From: Pectobacterium atrosepticum
Lineage (GTDB): Bacteria > Pseudomonadota > Gammaproteobacteria > Enterobacterales > Enterobacteriaceae
Assembly (NCBI GenBank): GCA_019056595.1
Contig: CP036163.1
Coordinates: 4,278,001 to 4,342,000 of the forward strand
Direction of reading: 5' to 3'
Length of the DNA stretch: 64,000 bases
The notes below the pieces were generated by a model. That model searched no databases and was not told the DNA's origin. It worked only from the letters and a program-made list of their open reading frames with translations. The translations under genes were made by a program, and so were the position numbers. Below are positions 18,114-29,076 of this stretch, piece by piece; position 1 is the stretch's first letter, and each line of letters starts with the position of its first letter.

Positions 18114-20018
18114 TTACTCACTCTCGCTACCCGGCGGCGCAGGAGGCGCGCTGGGTAAATCGGTATTGTTATCACCCAGCAGAATATGATCGAGGATCTG
18201 GCGGGTGATGATACCCACGGTCGGGCCAGCCCCGCCGTTTTCCAGAATAATCGACATTGCGACTTTAGGGTTCTTATATGGGGCAAATGCGACCATTAAT
18301 TTATGATCACGTAAATGTTCTGCGATCTTGTGCGCATTATAGGTTTCATTTTCTTTCAGGCCAAAGACCTGTGCCGTACCGGATTTTGCCGCAATTTTAT
18401 AGGGCGCATCATCGAAACTTTTGTGTGCGGTACCGTTAGCGCGATTAGCCACGCCATACATACCGTCCTTCGCCACTTCCCAATAGCCAGAGTGGATATT
18501 GCCAATTTGCTGATTCTCGGTCTGTCGGAAAGGCACAATCGTGCCATTTTCCCGCGAGCTATAAAGCAGATGCGGCGTTTTGACCTGACCGTCGTTGATC
18601 AGCGTAACCAGAGCCTTATTCATCTGGATAGGCGTTGCCGTCCAGTAGCCTTGACCGATCCCGACCGGAATGGTATCCCCCTGATACCAGGGTTTTTTAA
18701 ATCGCCTGAGTTTCCACTCGCGCGTTGGCATGTTGCCAGCACTTTCTTCCGAGATATCGATACCCGTTTTCTCGCCATAACCAAACTTATTCATCCATTC
18801 GGACAGGCGATCGATTCCCATGTCATAAGCGACCTGGTAGAAGAAGGTATCCGCAGATTCTTCCAGAGATTTGGTGAGATTAAGGCGACCATGTCCCCAT
18901 TTTTTCCAATCGCGGAAGCGTTTTTCAGAACCGGGTAATTGCCACCAGCCGGGATCAAATAGGCTCGTGCTGGTGGTGATAACGCCAGCAGTCAGGGCGG
19001 AAACCGCGATGTAGGGTTTAACGGTAGAGGCGGGAGGATAAATCCCCTGTGTTGCACGATTGATCAACGGACGATTAGGATCGTTTTGTAGCTTTGCATA
19101 ATTTTTGGTGGAAATCCCGTCGACAAACAGATTGGGGTCGTAACTGGGCGTGGAAACCATCGCCAGAATACCGCCGTCTCGTGGGTCGGTCACGATCACT
19201 GCGGCACGGCTGCCTTCCAGCAGTTTCTCAATGTAGATTTGCAGGTTCAGGTCCAGCGTCAGATAAATATCACGCCCGGCCTGCGGTGGCTGTTCGTGGA
19301 GCTGGCGGATCACGCGGCCACGGTTGTTAACTTCAACTTCTTCATAACCAGGTTTACCGTGCAGCAAATCCTCGTAATGACGTTCGATACCCAGCTTGCC
19401 GATGTCACGCGTCGCGGAGTAATCGGCGATTTTTTCTTCTTTGATCAGCCGTTCTACGTCTTTATCGTTGATTTTGGAGACATAGCCTGTGACGTGTGTC
19501 AGCGCAGAACCGTAAGGATAATAGCGTCGTTGATAGCCTTTAACCTCAACGCCGGGAAAGCGGTATTGGTTGACGGCAAAACGGGCGACCTGAATCTCAT
19601 CGAGCCCAGCTTTTACTGGAATGGAGGTAAAACGGCGTGAACGCTTGCGCTCTTTTTCAAAATTTTCCAGATCGTCGTCGGTCAAATTAACTATGGGGCG
19701 CAGGGCTTCCAGCGTTTCTTGCAGGTTGTCGACTTTGTCGGGCACCAGTTCTAATTGATAGATGGTGCGGTTCAACGCCAGCGGCGTACCGTTACGGTCG
19801 TAGATGATGCCGCGACTGGGCGCGATAGGAACCAGTTTAATGCGGTTTTCGTTGGAACGCGTGCGATAGTCATCAACACGCAAAATTTGCAGATGATAAA
19901 GATTAGCGACTAATACACCGGAAAGCAGCAAAATGCCCAGAAAGGCTACCAAAGCACGGCGCACGAACAGAGCGGACTCAGCCGTATAATCACGAAAGGG
20001 TTTACGTTCTACTTTCAT
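18114..20018 (-). CDS. mrdA: Penicillin-binding protein 2
   Basis: PBP2 is the monofunctional transpeptidase of cell elongation, partner of RodA. It has 634 residues: a short cytoplasmic tail, one membrane segment (about 22-44), a pedestal domain, and the transpeptidase domain. Active-site Ser331 is in STVK, followed by the SAD motif (EESADTFFYQ) and KSG (AAKSGTAQVF). The C-terminus is Pro-rich (PSAPPAPPGSESE). It follows rlmH by 33 bases in the same direction, as in E. coli. Confidence 0.96.
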   Translation of the reverse strand: MKVERKPFRDYTAESALFVRRALVAFLGILLLSGVLVANLYHLQILRVDDYRTRSNENRIKLVPIAPSRGIIYDRNGTPLALNRTIYQLELVPDKVDNLQETLEALRPIVNLTDDDLENFEKERKRSRRFTSIPVKAGLDEIQVARFAVNQYRFPGVEVKGYQRRYYPYGSALTHVTGYVSKINDKDVERLIKEEKIADYSATRDIGKLGIERHYEDLLHGKPGYEEVEVNNRGRVIRQLHEQPPQAGRDIYLTLDLNLQIYIEKLLEGSRAAVIVTDPRDGGILAMVSTPSYDPNLFVDGISTKNYAKLQNDPNRPLINRATQGIYPPASTVKPYIAVSALTAGVITTSTSLFDPGWWQLPGSEKRFRDWKKWGHGRLNLTKSLEESADTFFYQVAYDMGIDRLSEWMNKFGYGEKTGIDISEESAGNMPTREWKLRRFKKPWYQGDTIPVGIGQGYWTATPIQMNKALVTLINDGQVKTPHLLYSSRENGTIVPFRQTENQQIGNIHSGYWEVAKDGMYGVANRANGTAHKSFDDAPYKIAAKSGTAQVFGLKENETYNAHKIAEHLRDHKLMVAFAPYKNPKVAMSIILENGGAGPTVGIITRQILDHILLGDNNTDLPSAPPAPPGSESE

Positions 20019-20051
20019 CCAGTGTTATTTCACATGTTTCATCGTATCGCC

Positions 20052-20522
20052 TTACTCCCGATGGTAAGGGTGATTAGTCGTAATACTCCATGCACGGTAC
20101 AGACTCTCTGCCACCAATACACGAACCAACGGGTGCGGCAGCGTTAATGGCGAGAGTGACCAGCTTTGTTCCGCTGCGGCTTTGCATTCCGGCGAAAGCC
20201 CTTCAGGCCCGCCAATCAGCAGACTGACATCGCGCCCATCCTGTTTCCAGCGCTCCAACTGTTGCGCCAAGTGCGGCGTCTCCCAGCGAGTACCTGGAAT
20301 ATCCAGCGTAACAATACGGTTACCTTTGCCTACCGCAGCCAGCATCTGTTCGCCTTCGCGCTCCAGAATGCGTTTGATATCGGCATTTTTACCCCGCTTT
20401 CCCGCTGGGATTTCGAGCAATTCGAAAGGCATGTCTTTCGGGAAGCGTCGCAAATAATCGGTGAAACCAGTCTGCACCCAGTCGGGCATTTTGGTGCCAA
20501 CGGCGACCAGTTGCAGTTTCAT
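20052..20522 (-). CDS. rlmH: 23S rRNA pseudouridine1915 N3-methyltransferase RlmH
   Basis: RlmH is a SPOUT-class methyltransferase that methylates pseudouridine 1915 in helix 69 of 23S rRNA on assembled 70S ribosomes. It has 156 residues. The SAM-binding knot segment [10 protein letters not shown] and the C-terminal [14 protein letters not shown] and NHPYHRE segments are typical. The ATG at 20522 lies one base after the rsfS stop, so a longer upstream in-frame start inside rsfS is rejected. It is co-translated with the ribosome silencing factor. Confidence 0.96.
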   Translation of the reverse strand: MKLQLVAVGTKMPDWVQTGFTDYLRRFPKDMPFELLEIPAGKRGKNADIKRILEREGEQMLAAVGKGNRIVTLDIPGTRWETPHLAQQLERWKQDGRDVSLLIGGPEGLSPECKAAAEQSWSLSPLTLPHPLVRVLVAESLYRAWSITTNHPYHRE

Positions 20523-20523
20523 G

Positions 20524-20841
20524 CTAGCCCCACAGCTTTTCCAATTCGTATAACTGGCGGCTTTCTTCTTGCAAGACATGAACCATCACGTCACCTAAAT
20601 CGACAACAACCCAGTCAGAGGCATTTTCACCCTCAACACCGAGTGGGATTAGACCCGCCGCGCGTGAAGATTGCACGACGTGATCGGCAATAGAAGCGAC
20701 ATGACGTGTAGACGTGCCCGTACAAATAACCATGTAATCGGTGATGCTGGATTTACCCTGGACGTTGAGTACAACGATATCCTGAGCTTTTAAGTCATCG
20801 ACCTTATCAATAACGAAGTCTTGGAGTGCTTGACCTTGCAA
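20524..20841 (-). CDS. rsfS: Ribosomal silencing factor RsfS
   Basis: RsfS binds ribosomal protein L14 on the 50S subunit and blocks joining with 30S under nutrient limitation. It has 105 residues, matching the E. coli length. The family core [22 protein letters not shown] and [15 protein letters not shown] is present. The start is TTG at 20841, placed by a GAGGGG ribosome site 7 bases upstream and by alignment with E. coli MQGKALQDF. In E. coli a phosphatase gene (cobC/phpB) separates this from nadD; here there is only a 193-base gap. Confidence 0.95.
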   Translation of the reverse strand: MQGQALQDFVIDKVDDLKAQDIVVLNVQGKSSITDYMVICTGTSTRHVASIADHVVQSSRAAGLIPLGVEGENASDWVVVDLGDVMVHVLQEESRQLYELEKLWG

Positions 20842-21034
20842 AGGTTCCCCCTCAGTGGCGTTTTGTCAGTAACTGATGAACGCGTGTGGCGCTGAATTGT
20901 TTAGGAAAAATGTAAATCACCGAGTAATTGCCGAGAATTTCCGCTTTTCCCGGTGATTGAAACCAGCCGCGGAGTATATCACGCACTTTTGCCGAGTGGT
21001 ATAAAGCCCGTAGCTGATGGGGGGAAAACCTGCG

Positions 21035-21676
21035 CTATTGGTACAGGCCGTGTTCGTTGATGTAACGGAGTACGACGGGAGGTAATAAATCATGGCAGTC
21101 CAAACCTTGCTGGCGTCGCTGGCGAATATCCGTTGCGGAAATAGTGACCAGTGGTGTGTCTGCTAAGAAGATTCGTCCATGCGGTTGCTGATGAAGATCC
21201 TCTGGCGCGTGAGTCAGATGATCGTCAAGCCATTGTTGTAATTCTGGCGTTTCCAGCGTCGAGCGATAGCCGGGGCGTGCGCACACCAGCAAATGACAAA
21301 CGCCGAGCAGATCCTGCCAGCGGTGCCAGTGGTGTAGCGTCAACAGCGAGTCCTGCCCGATGATAAAGCCCAGTGGCGCGTCATGGCCTTTTTCAGCCCG
21401 CAGCGCCTCCAGCGTATCAATGGTGTAGGAGGGTGTTTGCCGTTGCAGTTCACGATCGTCCACGGTAAAGAGCGGGTTGCCTTCCACAGCCAGTTCAGCC
21501 ATATGAAAACGCTGCCGGGAACTGGCTTCGGGCTGCTGTCGATGCGGCGGAACGTTATTGGGCATTAAGACGACCTGAGTCAATCCCACGAGTTTTGCCA
21601 GTGCGGTCACCGGCTGAAGGTGTCCGTAATGAATGGGATCGAACGTGCCGCCAAAAAATGCGGTTAGTGATGGCAC
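21035..21676 (-). CDS. nadD: Nicotinate-nucleotide adenylyltransferase
   Basis: NadD adenylates nicotinate mononucleotide to deamido-NAD in NAD synthesis. The nucleotidyltransferase motifs are present: [11 protein letters not shown] at the N-terminus and [10 protein letters not shown] near the C-terminus. The start is uncertain. GTG at 21676 gives 213 residues, the same length and register as E. coli (MKSLQALFGGTFDP against [14 protein letters not shown]). An ATG at 21724 would add 16 residues and overlap holA by 34 bases. It follows holA in the same direction. Confidence 0.92.
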   Translation of the reverse strand: MPSLTAFFGGTFDPIHYGHLQPVTALAKLVGLTQVVLMPNNVPPHRQQPEASSRQRFHMAELAVEGNPLFTVDDRELQRQTPSYTIDTLEALRAEKGHDAPLGFIIGQDSLLTLHHWHRWQDLLGVCHLLVCARPGYRSTLETPELQQWLDDHLTHAPEDLHQQPHGRIFLADTPLVTISATDIRQRRQQGLDCHDLLPPVVLRYINEHGLYQ

Positions 21677-21690
21677 AGCGGGTGACTTAT

Positions 21691-22716
21691 TCAGATGAAT
21701 GCCTCCGGCAAGGCTTTTCCGCATAGCAGCATGGCAAGCGATTCAAGTTCAGACCAAACGGACTGACCATAGTCTTGCTTTAACGTTATTTCTACCTGCG
21801 TCAGCAATCGCACGGCCTGCTGTAGCTGCTGAAGAGAGAGCCGCTGTAATGCTTGAGTGAGCAGGTCACGCCGGTTTTGCCACACTTTTTGCTGATCGAA
21901 TAACGTACGTAGCGGTGTGTCTGACATGCGCCGTTTCAGCGCCAACAGCTGTAGCAATTCACGCTGCAGCGTACGCAGTAAAATGACGGGTTCGCAATCT
22001 TCTTGCTTTAGCTGCTGCAAAATGTGCCACGCGCGTTTGCCTTTGCCTGCCAGTAACGCATCAAGCCAATGGAACGGCGTGAAGTGAGCGGCATCGTTGA
22101 CCGCATTTTCTACGCGTGGCAGGGTCAGTTTGCCGTCGGGATAAAGCAGCGCCAGCCGCTCTAACGCCTGAGACAGCGCGAGAAGGTTGCCTTCATAGCA
22201 ATAGCAAATGAGCTGCGTGGCCTGTTCATCCAGCGTCAACTTCATGGCTTTGGCGCGTTGAGCAACCCAGCGGGGGAGCTGGCCCTGTTCCGGCGTCAGG
22301 CAACTAATGTAGACACTGTCTTGCGCCAGCGCTTTGAACCAGGCGCTGTTTTCCTGCGCTTTAGTCAGTTTATGACCGCGCAAAATCAGTAAAATATCGG
22401 GGTGTAACAATCCAGAGAGCTTGACCAGATTTTCGCTCATCGCCGCATTCGGACCGTTTTCCGGCAAGAGCAGCAGGAGTGATTGGCGCGAGGCAAACAG
22501 GCTGAGCGCCTGACAGGTGCTGAAAACCGCATCCCAGTCGGTATGAAGATCCAGAATGAAGCTGAAATGCTCGCTGAATTCGTGCTGTTGAGCGACCCGT
22601 TTAATGCTGTCGAGACTTTCCTGCAGCAAAAGCGGGTCTGTACCAAAGACCAAATAACAACCGCGCAGCCCCTCATGGAGCTGCGCGGTGAGTTGTTCGG
22701 GGTAAAGCCGAATCAT
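21691..22716 (-). CDS. holA: DNA polymerase III, delta subunit
   Basis: HolA is the wrench subunit of the clamp loader; it opens the beta sliding clamp. It has 341 residues (E. coli has 343), with N-terminal [28 protein letters not shown] and the [13 protein letters not shown] segment of the lid domain. Its ATG overlaps the lptE stop by 4 bases (ATGA). It has no Walker A motif, as expected for delta. The order lptE-holA-nadD is as in E. coli. Confidence 0.95.
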   Translation of the reverse strand: MIRLYPEQLTAQLHEGLRGCYLVFGTDPLLLQESLDSIKRVAQQHEFSEHFSFILDLHTDWDAVFSTCQALSLFASRQSLLLLLPENGPNAAMSENLVKLSGLLHPDILLILRGHKLTKAQENSAWFKALAQDSVYISCLTPEQGQLPRWVAQRAKAMKLTLDEQATQLICYCYEGNLLALSQALERLALLYPDGKLTLPRVENAVNDAAHFTPFHWLDALLAGKGKRAWHILQQLKQEDCEPVILLRTLQRELLQLLALKRRMSDTPLRTLFDQQKVWQNRRDLLTQALQRLSLQQLQQAVRLLTQVEITLKQDYGQSVWSELESLAMLLCGKALPEAFI

Positions 22717-23267
22717 GAACGCTTGGCGGCAGTGGGTGAATCGGTGGACTGCAGCCGATTTTTGACTTCCTGACTACCGTTGATGGTCAGCAATTTACGC
22801 ACCAACTGCTGGGCAGCCTGCTCACGCATTTCCTGACGGACGATGTCCTGTTCGGCATCTTTCGCCAGTGCAGCCAGCGGGTTATCAAAGAACGTGCGGA
22901 ACACCGTCACGCTGAGCGGATAAATATCTTTACCCGGCATCAGCACTTGTGCCTGCAACGTCAGCACCATCTGGTACTCCGCTGTTTTACCGTCCTGAAA
23001 AATAGAAACGGTATCGCGCGTTTCGCTTGAGCTCAGTACCCGCAGAGACGGGATATCCTGACGCGTCGCATCGTCAACGATTTTCACATCGCTGAGACGG
23101 AGCTGCTCGCGTACCGCACGCGTTAGCGGACCATAAGGGTCACTGCTGTCGAGCACCAGTGTTTGTAACTGCGCTGGCACTTGTGTCGTGCCGCGCAGAT
23201 GAAAACCACAGCCCGCGGTGATTAACACCGCCAGCCCCAGCACCAACGTGAATAGACGATGTCGCAC
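22713..23267 (-). CDS. lptE: LPS-assembly lipoprotein LptE
   Basis: LptE is an outer-membrane lipoprotein that plugs the LptD barrel and helps insert lipopolysaccharide into the outer leaflet. It has 184 residues. The signal peptide ends at a lipobox (ITAGC, Cys20), and the mature part begins [11 protein letters not shown] as in E. coli LptE. It follows leuS by 14 bases. The C-terminal tail is Ser/Thr-rich and variable. Confidence 0.95.
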   Translation of the reverse strand: MRHRLFTLVLGLAVLITAGCGFHLRGTTQVPAQLQTLVLDSSDPYGPLTRAVREQLRLSDVKIVDDATRQDIPSLRVLSSSETRDTVSIFQDGKTAEYQMVLTLQAQVLMPGKDIYPLSVTVFRTFFDNPLAALAKDAEQDIVRQEMREQAAQQLVRKLLTINGSQEVKNRLQSTDSPTAAKRS

Positions 23268-23281
23268 AGTTCCTCCTTGCC

Positions 23282-25864
23282 TTAACCCACAACCAGGTTA
23301 AGCAGTTTGCCAGGGACATAAATCACTTTACGAACTGTGACGCCGTCCAGATATTTCGCGACCAGCGGTTCCTGAGCAGCGCGTTCGCGAACCTGTTCTT
23401 CACTGGCGTCGGCGGCAACGGTAATTTTACCACGTACTTTACCGTTAACTTGAACGACGACCAGCTTGGAGTCTTCTACCATCGCGTTCTCATCTGCAAC
23501 CGGCCACGGTGCAGTATCGACATCGCCTTCACCTTGCAGCGCTTGCCACAGTGTAAAGCAGACGTGTGGAGTGAACGGATACAGCATACGAACGACGGCC
23601 AGCAGCGTTTCCTGCGTCAGCGCGCGATCCTGATCGCTTTCCTGCGGTGCTTTCGCCAGCTTGTTCATCAGCTCCATGATGGCGGCGATCGCGGTGTTGA
23701 AGGTCTGGCGACGGCCGATATCATCGGTCACTTTAGCGATAGTTTTGTGCAGATCGCGGCGTAGTGATTTCTGATCTTCGGTCAGTGTAGTGATATCCAG
23801 TGCCATTACTGCACCTTTCCCGGTGTGCTCGAATGCTTGTCTCCAGACGCGTTTCAGGAAGCGGTTCGCGCCTTCTACGCCGGATTCCTGCCATTCCAGC
23901 GTCATTTCTGCCGGAGAAGCAAACATCATGAACAGACGAACGGTATCTGCACCGTATTTCTCTACCATGATCTGCGGGTCGATGCCGTTGTTTTTAGACT
24001 TCGACATTTTACTCATGCCCGCGTAGACGACGTCACGGCCTTCGTTATCTGCCGCTTTAACGATACGACCTTTCTCATCACGCTCAACGGTAACGTCGGT
24101 AGGAGAAACCCAGATGCGCTCGCCGTTATTACCCAGGTAGTAGAAGGCATCGGCTAGCACCATGCCCTGACACAGCAGGCGTTTGGCGGGTTCATCGGAC
24201 GTAACCAGACCGGCATCGCGCATCAGTTTGTGGAAGAAGCGGAAGTACATCAGGTGCATGATGGCGTGTTCGATACCACCAACATATTGATCAACGGGCA
24301 GCCAGTAGTTGGCAGCAGCCGGATCCAGCATCCCTTGATCGTACTGCGGGCAAGTGTAGCGCGCGTAGTACCAGGACGATTCCATAAAGGTGTCGAACGT
24401 GTCGGTTTCACGCAGCGCTGGCTGGCCGTTAAACGTCGTCTTCGCCCATTCTGGGTTAGATTTCAGCGGGCTGGTGATGCCATCCATCACGACATCTTCC
24501 GGCAGGATCACCGGTAACTGATCTTCTGGCGTCGGGATGACGGTACCGTCTTCCAGTGTCATCATCGGGATGGGCGCGCCCCAGTAGCGCTGACGGGATA
24601 CACCCCAGTCGCGCAGGCGATAGTTGACTTTACGCTCGCCAATGCCTTTTTCTACCAGCTTATCGGCAATGGCATTGAATCCAGCCTCGAAATCCAGGCC
24701 GTCAAATTCACCCGAGTTGAACAGGCTGCCTTTTTCGGTCATCGCCTGAGCGGAAAGATCGGGCTCGCTGCCGTCGGCATTTAGAATAACCGGCTTGATG
24801 GACAGCTCATATTTGGTGGCGAATTCCCAGTCGCGCTGGTCGTGGCCCGGAACGGCCATGACGGCGCCTGTGCCGTATTCCATCAGAACAAAGTTGGCAA
24901 CCCAGATAGCGACTTTTTCACCGTTCAGTGGGTGAATGGCATACAGGCCGGTCGCCATGCCTTTTTTCTCCATCGTCGCCATATCAGCTTCAGCGACTTT
25001 GGTATTACGGCACTCTGCAATGAAATCAGCTAGCGCTGGATTTGTTACGGCAGCCTGCGCTGCAAGAGGGTGGCCTGCGGCAACAGCAACGTAGGTCACG
25101 CCCATGAACGTATCTGGGCGCGTGGTGTAAACACTCAGTTTCTCTTCACTGTCTGCCACGTCAAAGGTGATTTCCACACCTTCGGAACGGCCGATCCAGT
25201 TACGCTGCATGGTTTTGACCTGCTCAGGCCAGCTTTCCAGCGTATCCAAATCATTCAGCAATTGGTCTGCATAAGCGGTGATTTTGATAAACCACTGCGG
25301 AATCTCTTTGCGTTCAACCTTGGTATCGCAGCGCCAGCAGCAGCCGTCGATAACCTGTTCGTTCGCCAGCACGGTCTGGTCGTTTGGGCACCAGTTAACG
25401 GCGGAGGTTTTTTTATAAACCAGGCCTTTTTCGTACAGCTTGGTGAAGAACCACTGTTCCCAACGGTAGTAGTCGGGTTTACAGGTCGCGATTTCACGAT
25501 CCCAGTCATAGCCAAAGCCCAGCAGTTTGAGCTGGTTTTTCATGTAGTCGATGTTGGCATATGTCCAGGGGGCTGGCGCGGTGTTGTTTTTAACCGCTGC
25601 GCCTTCGGCTGGCAGACCAAACGCATCCCAACCGATCGGTTGCAGAACGTTTTTTCCCAGCATGCGTTGATAGCGGGAAATCACGTCGCCGATGGTGTAG
25701 TTACGGACGTGGCCCATATGTAGTCGGCCAGAAGGGTAGGGCAGCATGGAAAGGCAATAGTATTTTTCCTTGCCGGGCTGTTCGGTAACTTTAAATGTCT
25801 GCTTCTCTTGCCAGTGAAGCTGGACGTCCGCTTCTATCTCTTCTGGGCGGTATTGCTCTTGCAT
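23282..25864 (-). CDS. leuS: Leucyl-tRNA synthetase
   Basis: LeuRS charges tRNA-Leu. It has 860 residues, the same as E. coli. The class I signatures are HMGH at residues 49-52 ([11 protein letters not shown]) and the KMSKS loop ([11 protein letters not shown], near residue 618). The CP1 editing domain with [16 protein letters not shown] and the [15 protein letters not shown] segment with its editing Asp are intact. It leads the leuS-lptE-holA-nadD leftward unit. Confidence 0.98.
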   Translation of the reverse strand: MQEQYRPEEIEADVQLHWQEKQTFKVTEQPGKEKYYCLSMLPYPSGRLHMGHVRNYTIGDVISRYQRMLGKNVLQPIGWDAFGLPAEGAAVKNNTAPAPWTYANIDYMKNQLKLLGFGYDWDREIATCKPDYYRWEQWFFTKLYEKGLVYKKTSAVNWCPNDQTVLANEQVIDGCCWRCDTKVERKEIPQWFIKITAYADQLLNDLDTLESWPEQVKTMQRNWIGRSEGVEITFDVADSEEKLSVYTTRPDTFMGVTYVAVAAGHPLAAQAAVTNPALADFIAECRNTKVAEADMATMEKKGMATGLYAIHPLNGEKVAIWVANFVLMEYGTGAVMAVPGHDQRDWEFATKYELSIKPVILNADGSEPDLSAQAMTEKGSLFNSGEFDGLDFEAGFNAIADKLVEKGIGERKVNYRLRDWGVSRQRYWGAPIPMMTLEDGTVIPTPEDQLPVILPEDVVMDGITSPLKSNPEWAKTTFNGQPALRETDTFDTFMESSWYYARYTCPQYDQGMLDPAAANYWLPVDQYVGGIEHAIMHLMYFRFFHKLMRDAGLVTSDEPAKRLLCQGMVLADAFYYLGNNGERIWVSPTDVTVERDEKGRIVKAADNEGRDVVYAGMSKMSKSKNNGIDPQIMVEKYGADTVRLFMMFASPAEMTLEWQESGVEGANRFLKRVWRQAFEHTGKGAVMALDITTLTEDQKSLRRDLHKTIAKVTDDIGRRQTFNTAIAAIMELMNKLAKAPQESDQDRALTQETLLAVVRMLYPFTPHVCFTLWQALQGEGDVDTAPWPVADENAMVEDSKLVVVQVNGKVRGKITVAADASEEQVRERAAQEPLVAKYLDGVTVRKVIYVPGKLLNLVVG

Positions 25865-26173
25865 GGCTGCCAGGGGTCCTGTTTAGTGAAGAATCGCTAC
25901 GCGAGTAGCCTCTTCTGATTCATAACAAAAGATCCGCATAGCATAGCCGTAAGCGGCGCGGGCAACAACACCCAGCGCCCGACTGAGGAATATTTCTGAT
26001 CTGTAAGCAACATACTGCGAGGGATTGCGCAAATTGGCGACAATTCCTCAGACAGGTGGGGAAAATAATCTAAAATAGAGAGAGATAGGCAACGTATCGG
26101 TTTTTGGCCTTCTGTGCCAGACGGCGAATAGTCGTTCTTTATCACCTTTCAACCCGCTTATTCAGGAGGAAGC

Positions 26174-26656
26174 ATGAATAAACTAGCCCGCTACTACCGC
26201 GAGTTAATGGCTTCAGTGACGGCTCGGCTGAACAACGGTGAACGCGATCTCGACAGTTTGGTGCTGAGCGCCCGTAAAACCTTGCAGGAAAGCTCGGAGC
26301 TGACGCAGAAAGAAATAGAACAGGTAATTCAAGCTGTTCAGCGCGATCTGGAAGAGTTTGGCCGCAGCTATAGCGAAAGTCAGGATGAATTTACCGACAG
26401 CGTTTTTATGCGAGTAATTAAGGAAAGTCTGTGGCAGGAGCTGGCGGATATTACGGATAAAACGCAGTTGGAGTGGCGCGAGATCTTTAAAGATGTGAAT
26501 CATCACGGGGTGTACCACAGTGGTGAAGTGGTGGGGCTAGGTAATCTGGTGTGTGAGAACTGCCATTACCATATCGCGTTCTACACGCCGGAAGTCTTGC
26601 CACTCTGCCCGAAATGCTCACATGATCTGTTTCATCGCCAGCCGTTTCAGCCGTAA
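26174..26656 (+). CDS. ybeL: Zinc ribbon-containing protein YbeL (DUF1451)
   Basis: This is a 160-residue protein with an N-terminal helical, charged part (predicted coiled coil, about residues 20-70) and a C-terminal zinc ribbon made by Cys127, Cys130, Cys145 and Cys148. It matches E. coli YbeL; the function is unknown. The ATG at 26174 follows a strong AGGAGGAAG site. It diverges from leuS and converges on gltL, with a shared terminator between. Confidence 0.93.
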   Translation: MNKLARYYRELMASVTARLNNGERDLDSLVLSARKTLQESSELTQKEIEQVIQAVQRDLEEFGRSYSESQDEFTDSVFMRVIKESLWQELADITDKTQLEWREIFKDVNHHGVYHSGEVVGLGNLVCENCHYHIAFYTPEVLPLCPKCSHDLFHRQPFQP

Positions 26657-26680
26657 GGCTGCTGGACGCGCTGAATAGAG

Positions 26681-26704
26681 AAAGCGTGCCTTACGGCACG
26701 CTTT
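26681..26704. terminator. Bidirectional terminator between ybeL and gltL
   Basis: AAAGCGTGCC and GGCACGCTTT pair around a TTAC loop. The A-run and T-run flank the stem on both strands, so it can end both converging transcripts. Confidence 0.85.
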
Positions 26705-26712
26705 GACGGGTA

Positions 26713-27438
26713 TTAATGCAGGATTTTCGCGAGGAAGTCTTTAGCACGTTCGGACTGTGGGTTATTGAAGAAATCATCCTTGCGGGTGTCTTCAACGATT
26801 TTGCCCTCGTCCATAAAGATCACGCGGTGCGCCACTTTACGGGCAAAGCCCATTTCATGGGTGACGACCATCATGGTCATGCCTTCTTGCGCTAATTCAA
26901 CCATGACGTCCAGTACTTCATTGATCATCTCTGGGTCAAGCGCAGATGTCGGCTCGTCAAATAGCATCGCTATAGGATCCATACACAACGCGCGGGCAAT
27001 TGCGACACGCTGCTGCTGGCCGCCGGAGAGCTGCCCTGGATACTTGTTGGCGTGTGCCGATAGCCCAACGCGTTCCAACAGCTTCTGCGCTTTGGCTTTA
27101 GCTTCCTCGCGTTTGCGTTTTAGTACCTTTACCTGCGCCAGCGTCAGGTTCTCGATAATCGACAGATGCGGGAACAGTTCAAAGTGTTGGAACACCATAC
27201 CCACTTTAGAGCGCAACTGGGCTAGATTGGTTTTTTTATCGTTAACGGCAATGCCATTGACGGTAATGTCACCTTTTTGAATCGGTTCCAAGCCATTCAC
27301 GGTTTTGATCAGGGTTGATTTACCGGAACCAGAAGGCCCGCAGACGACTACGACTTCACCTTTTTTTACTTCTGTGGAGCAGTCGGCTAGCACCTGAAAT
27401 TGGCCGTACCATTTAGAGATATTTTTCAGGGAAATCAT
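26713..27438 (-). CDS. gltL: Glutamate/aspartate ABC transporter ATP-binding protein
   Basis: GltL is the ATPase of the glutamate/aspartate importer GltIJKL. It has 241 residues. The Walker A (GPSGSGKST), Q-loop (FQHFELFPH), signature (LSGGQQQR), Walker B ([12 protein letters not shown]) and H-loop (VVTHEMGFA) are all intact. The start ATG at 27438 shares one base with the gltK stop (TGATG); a TTG one codon earlier is less likely and E. coli supports the ATG. Confidence 0.97.
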   Translation of the reverse strand: MISLKNISKWYGQFQVLADCSTEVKKGEVVVVCGPSGSGKSTLIKTVNGLEPIQKGDITVNGIAVNDKKTNLAQLRSKVGMVFQHFELFPHLSIIENLTLAQVKVLKRKREEAKAKAQKLLERVGLSAHANKYPGQLSGGQQQRVAIARALCMDPIAMLFDEPTSALDPEMINEVLDVMVELAQEGMTMMVVTHEMGFARKVAHRVIFMDEGKIVEDTRKDDFFNNPQSERAKDFLAKILH

Positions 27439-28112
27439 CAAACCGTCCTTTTTTTCAGGTAACTGACCAGCATTGAGGCAGTAATGCTGAAGAGAAAATA
27501 AATGAATCCTGCAAACAGGATCATTTCAACTTGTGTTCCGTCACGCTCGCCGATAGTTGAGGCGGTACGGAAGAAATCAGCGAGGCTAAGTACGTAAACC
27601 AGTGAGGTATCCTGAAACAGAACAATCCCTTGCGTCAGCAACAGCGGCACCATGGCACGGAATGCCTGCGGTAGAATAACCAGCTTCATGGATTGCCAGT
27701 GTGTCATCCCTAATGCTAACGCTGCGGAGGATTGACCGCGCGATACGCTGATAATGCCCGCACGAATGATTTCCGAATAATAGGCTGCCTCGAACAACGA
27801 GAAGGCTACCATAGCTGAAATCAGTCGAATATCGGTTTTCGGCGATAGCCCAAGCACATTTTGTAATAAGCTAGGAACCACCAGATAGAACCACAGCAGA
27901 ACCATAACGAGCGGAACAGAACGGAATAGGTTCACATAAAGTTTGGCGAACCAGCTAATCGCCTTTATCGGTGACAGACGCATCACCGCCAGAATCGTGC
28001 CCCATATAATCCCAAATACTACCGCTGTCAGCGTAATTTTGAGTGTGACTACCATCCCCTGAATCAGGTACGGCATGCTTGGCCCAATTGAGCTCCAGTC
28101 AAATTCATACAT
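27438..28112 (-). CDS. gltK: Glutamate/aspartate ABC transporter permease GltK
   Basis: This is one of two membrane permeases of the GltIJKL importer, with 224 residues and five or so hydrophobic segments. It carries the EAA loop of polar amino-acid permeases ([23 protein letters not shown], described by its ALGMT and LPQAFR parts). It overlaps gltL by one base and lies 3 bases after gltJ, so the three membrane-complex genes are coupled. Confidence 0.97.
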   Translation of the reverse strand: MYEFDWSSIGPSMPYLIQGMVVTLKITLTAVVFGIIWGTILAVMRLSPIKAISWFAKLYVNLFRSVPLVMVLLWFYLVVPSLLQNVLGLSPKTDIRLISAMVAFSLFEAAYYSEIIRAGIISVSRGQSSAALALGMTHWQSMKLVILPQAFRAMVPLLLTQGIVLFQDTSLVYVLSLADFFRTASTIGERDGTQVEMILFAGFIYFLFSITASMLVSYLKKRTV

Positions 28113-28115
28113 GAT

Positions 28116-28856
28116 TTATTTGCTCCCCATATTGCCCGGCAAACGAGTTTTTCGCTCAACGACCTGCATGATCAGCATAATGACGGCGTTGATGCCAACG
28201 TACGCCAGCGTGATAGCGGTAAAGGATTCATACGCATGGGCGGAATAGTCCAGCAGTTTCCCCGCTTGTGCCGCCATATCAACCAGACCAATCGTGGAAG
28301 CGATAGCCGAGTTTTTTACCAGATTCAGCATTTCTGACGTCAGCGGCGGAACGATCACGCGATACGCATTGGGCAGTAACACATAACGATAAGTTTGTGG
28401 CAGCGTCAGACCCATCGCCAGCCCGGCAGCTTTTTGCCCACGTGGTAGCGACTGGATGCCTGCTCTCACCTGCTCACAAACGCGTGCCGCGGTGAAGAGC
28501 CCCAGACAAATCATCGATGACAGGAAGAACTGAATATTGGGGTCTAACTCGGCTTTAAACCACATACCGATGTTGACGGGAAGAAGCTCAGGAACGACCA
28601 GATACCAGGTAAAGAACTGGACAATCAGTGGGACGTTGCGAAATAGCTCGACGTAGCAAGTACCAATGCTCGAAAGAAAACGGTTCGGGACGGTACGTAA
28701 GATTCCAAATAAAGAACCAATGAGGAAGGCGATAATCCAGGCACAGATAGATAATGTGACGGTGACTTGCAGACCGGACAGAATCCACCCGAGGTAGGTT
28801 GTGTTGCCGAAGGGGGCATCTTGTAGAAATATGCCCCAGTTCCAATCTATTGACAT
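28116..28856 (-). CDS. gltJ: Glutamate/aspartate ABC transporter permease GltJ
   Basis: This is the second permease of GltIJKL, with 246 residues. It has the His/Glu/Gln/Asp permease EAA loop (GQKAAGLAMGLTLPQTYRYV, seen as AGLAMGLT and LLPNAYR). The ATG at 28856 has a CGGAG site. A strong hairpin with a T6 run lies between this start and gltI, so gltJKL is probably expressed by read-through at a lower level than gltI. Confidence 0.97.
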   Translation of the reverse strand: MSIDWNWGIFLQDAPFGNTTYLGWILSGLQVTVTLSICAWIIAFLIGSLFGILRTVPNRFLSSIGTCYVELFRNVPLIVQFFTWYLVVPELLPVNIGMWFKAELDPNIQFFLSSMICLGLFTAARVCEQVRAGIQSLPRGQKAAGLAMGLTLPQTYRYVLLPNAYRVIVPPLTSEMLNLVKNSAIASTIGLVDMAAQAGKLLDYSAHAYESFTAITLAYVGINAVIMLIMQVVERKTRLPGNMGSK

Positions 28857-28870
28857 AACGAACTCCGGTA

Positions 28871-28894
28871 AAAAAAGGGTAGCGAAGCTACCCT
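28871..28894 (-). terminator. Terminator/attenuator between gltI and gltJ
   Basis: AGGGTAGC and GCTACCCT form an 8-bp stem with a short TTC-type loop and are followed on the minus strand by TTTTTT. It would end most gltI transcripts before gltJ and define the 3' end of a processed RNA. Confidence 0.88.
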
Positions 28895-29076
28895 GAAGAT
28901 TGATGAGCGGCCATATTCCCGTTCTTTTTCAAACTACAGGCGTAGTGCTTATTTTCCTGTTTATCGAAATTTCTCGGGGCAACATGTGATGGGGAACGAC
29001 CATCACATGCCTGTCTGTCCTGCCACGAATCAGCAATCAGAGGGCAGAGTGATTCTGCCCTTATTCTCATTATTAA
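28872..29076 (-). ncRNA. sroC: Candidate SroC-type sRNA from the gltI 3' UTR
   Basis: The gap between gltI and gltJ is about 200 bases with no ORF. It holds, in transcript order, a hairpin GGGCAGA/TCTGCCC (29060-29042), a long hairpin ATGTGATGG/CCATCACAT (29008-28984), an unstructured A-rich stretch and a perfect terminator. In E. coli and Salmonella the same interval yields SroC, an sRNA processed from gltI mRNA that sponges GcvB. Position and architecture fit, but primary-sequence homology was not tested and the 5' end is unknown. Confidence 0.5.
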
